Shown: one piece after another, positions 62,643 to 64,000 of the stretch
Layout: every line of letters begins with the position of its first letter
Numbering within the stretch: position 1 is the stretch's first letter
Assembly (NCBI GenBank): GCA_030704225.1
Contig: CP131915.1
Span: 1,302,001-1,366,000, forward strand
DNA: 64,000 nucleotides
Direction of reading: 5' to 3'
Source of the DNA: Kosakonia sp. H02
GTDB lineage: Bacteria > Pseudomonadota > Gammaproteobacteria > Enterobacterales > Enterobacteriaceae
Notes under the pieces: model-generated
Told to the model about the DNA's origin: nothing
Databases searched by the model: none
Seen by the model: only the letters and a program-made list of their open reading frames with translations
Program-made: the position numbers and the translations under genes

Positions 62643-63188
62643 TTAATTCATTTTTTTGTGGCAGCAGACGGGAGACGTGTCATCCGCCTCAATCTGACAA
62701 AGTTCTGTCATCGTTTCTTTCAGGTGCTTTCTGGCCCGAAGCAGACGGGATTTAAACGCCGTAAGCGAGATTCCCAGTTCATCGGCCAGAGACTGCTGGG
62801 GACGCCGGTTAAGGTCGGTATCTTCAATCAACCACCGCTCATCTTCGGATAAAGCCTGTAATGTTTCAGGCAGGCAAATATCCAGCGTTGAGATTGCATC
62901 AGGGGATGCGTCTGTTAATGGGGCATCTTCTTCCAGCTCAACAAACTCCCTGGTGGTGCGGTACTCATCAATCAGCAGATTCCTCGCCGCCCGATACAGC
63001 CAGGCTCGCGGATTCTCCATCTCGCAGAAACTGTCTGAATGAGCGCGGGCACGCAGGAATAGCTCTTGCATAAGGTCAGCTGCTTTTTCGCTATCGCCAG
63101 TCTTTGATGTCAGAAAGCGAGATAGTTCGGCTTCATGTTGCCGCCAGAACACGCGCATGCAGTTGTTGAATGCCGTTATATCAATCAT
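62643..63188 (-). CDS. ECF-type sigma factor, SigZ-like, within the arsenic cluster
   Basis: A 181-residue sigma-70 family factor with region 2 (KAADLMQELFLRARAHSD, NPRAWLYRAARNLLIDEYR) and region 4 (QSLADELGISLTAFKSRLLR) only, i.e. an ECF sigma. The C-terminal extension ELCQIEADDTSPVCCHKKMN resembles that of Bacillus SigZ and carries three cysteines. No anti-sigma gene is adjacent. ATG 63188 lies 8 bases after arsH; a TTG at 63200 overlapping arsH is possible. Promoter targets are unknown; thiol sensing by the tail is my speculation. Confidence 0.88.
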   Translation of the reverse strand: MIDITAFNNCMRVFWRQHEAELSRFLTSKTGDSEKAADLMQELFLRARAHSDSFCEMENPRAWLYRAARNLLIDEYRTTREFVELEEDAPLTDASPDAISTLDICLPETLQALSEDERWLIEDTDLNRRPQQSLADELGISLTAFKSRLLRARKHLKETMTELCQIEADDTSPVCCHKKMN

Positions 63189-63196
63189 ACCAGCCC

Positions 63197-63910
63197 TCAA
63201 ATTTTGCTCTGATTAACCCGCCGGGAAAGTTCTTCTGCCGATTCTTTTCGTTCGCTGTAGCGATCAACGAGATAGGCTGAGTTGCCTCTGGTCAGCAGGG
63301 TAAATTTCACCAGTTCTTCCATCACATCCACGATACGGTCGTAGTACGATGACGGCTTCATGCGTCCGTCTTCATCAAACTCCTGCCAGGCTTTTGCCAC
63401 AGAGGACTGATTCGGGATGGTGATCATCCGCATCCAGCGGCCAAGAATACGCATCTGGTTAACGGCATTGAAGGACTGAGAGCCACCGCAGACCTGCATT
63501 ACGGCCAGCGTTTTCCCCTGAGAAGGGCGAACAGCGCCTTCCGAAAGTGGTATCCAGTCAATCTGGGCTTTCATGATGCCGGTCATCGCACCATGGCGTT
63601 CAGGGGAACACCACACCATCCCTTCAGACCAACGAACCAGCTCGCGCAGTTCCATGACTTTAGGATGCGAGTCAGGCGCATCATCAGGAAGAGGCAAGCC
63701 AGAAGGATTGAAGATCCGCACTTCTGCACCCATGGCGGTCAGTAACCTTGCCGCTTCTTCCGTTGCCAGTCGGCTGTAGGAACGTTCGCGCACAGAGCCG
63801 TACAACATGAGGATGCGTGGAGGATGGGGAACGGCAGGAACACCGAATCTTGCCTCTGTGATTGAGGTGTCGAACAAACCCGAATCAACATTCTTAAGAT
63901 CACCTGTCAT
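63197..63910 (-). CDS. arsH: Organoarsenical oxidase ArsH (NADPH-FMN reductase)
   Basis: A 237-residue flavoprotein that oxidises trivalent methyl- and aromatic arsenicals to less toxic pentavalent forms. The flavodoxin-like FMN loop is LYGSVRERSYSRLA, with SPERHGAMTGIMKAQIDW and VCGGSQSFNAVNQMR typical of ArsH. It starts one base after the stop of a partial upstream ArsR-like gene and is followed 8 bases on by the sigma-factor gene. Confidence 0.96.
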   Translation of the reverse strand: MTGDLKNVDSGLFDTSITEARFGVPAVPHPPRILMLYGSVRERSYSRLATEEAARLLTAMGAEVRIFNPSGLPLPDDAPDSHPKVMELRELVRWSEGMVWCSPERHGAMTGIMKAQIDWIPLSEGAVRPSQGKTLAVMQVCGGSQSFNAVNQMRILGRWMRMITIPNQSSVAKAWQEFDEDGRMKPSSYYDRIVDVMEELVKFTLLTRGNSAYLVDRYSERKESAEELSRRVNQSKI

Positions 63911-63911
63911 T

Positions 63912-64000
63912 TTACTTCTCCGTCTTCTGGGGCATGGTGAGGTAGTCGTCAGTTCCTAAGCAGCATTCTTCTGTCAGGAAGGCAATCAGAGCCTCAAGGT
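63912..64000 (-). CDS. C-terminus of a second ArsR-like regulator (cut by window edge)
   Basis: The minus strand is open from the window edge to a TAA at 63914-63912 and encodes 28 codons ending LTMPQKTEK. The stretch LEALIAFLTEECCLG resembles the C-terminal helix of ArsR repressors that sense As(III) with a C-terminal Cys-Cys pair, unlike the CVCDLC type at 55424. The stop is one base from the arsH start. Identity rests on this short piece and the operon position. Confidence 0.6.
   Translation of the reverse strand, partial: LEALIAFLTEECCLGTDDYLTMPQKTEK

Noticed and set aside
50896..64000. Right attachment site (repeat of selC 3' end), CRISPR arrays, insertion sequences
   Set aside because: I looked for a copy of the selC 3' end, regularly spaced repeats and transposase genes and saw none in the window.

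Overview
The window is a stretch of an Enterobacteriaceae chromosome. The evidence is near-perfect synteny with the E. coli/Salmonella segment that runs from gpsA-secB through the LPS core (waa) region, coaD-mutM-rpmBG, dut-slmA-pyrE-rph and gmk-rpoZ-spoT-trmH-recG to the yicH/yicI/yicJ genes and the selenocysteine tRNA gene selC. Genus cannot be fixed from the sequence alone. Differences from E. coli K-12 are: no gltS between recG and xanP, a methyl-accepting chemotaxis gene where K-12 has dinD, and an LPS core operon without waaS.

Region 1 (1-6073): housekeeping and envelope genes gpsA (cut by the window edge), secB, grxC, yibN, then gpmM-envC-yibQ on the other strand. Region 2 (6082-24738): LPS core assembly. 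waaH stands alone with a PmrA-box-like site; kbl-tdh (threonine catabolism) is embedded; hldD-waaF-waaC-waaL read rightward and waaQ-G-P-B-O-J-Y-Z-U read leftward from an RfaH-dependent JUMPstart/ops leader; waaA follows. The outer-core genes and waaL are conspicuously AT-rich compared with hldD/waaFC and waaPGQ, as is usual for exchanged O-antigen/core genes.

Region 3 (24747-50512): coaD, mutM, rpmG, rpmB, radC, coaBC, dut, slmA, the rph-pyrE operon with its attenuator, yicC, an MCP, yicG, ligB, the gmk-rpoZ-spoT-trmH-recG operon, xanP, yicH, and the yicJ-yicI alpha-xyloside operon. This is ordinary core genome.

Region 4 (50801-64000): a genomic island. A P4-type tyrosine integrase lies next to selC, a classic insertion site. 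First cargo is an AT-rich three-gene module (52300-55207) that I read as an ABC-three-component (ABC-3C) conflict/anti-phage system: an SMC-like DUF2326-type ATPase, a ~90-residue middle component and a protein with a probable restriction-endonuclease-like N-terminus. Next is an R773-type arsRDABC operon. Converging on it is a second, divergent arsenic cluster, in transcription order arsR2(partial)-arsH-SigZ-like ECF sigma factor-arsD2-arsA2, followed by an arsN1-like acetyltransferase. The first operon would reduce arsenate and pump out arsenite; the second looks aimed at organoarsenicals and may have its own sigma-factor control. The right end of the island is outside the window.
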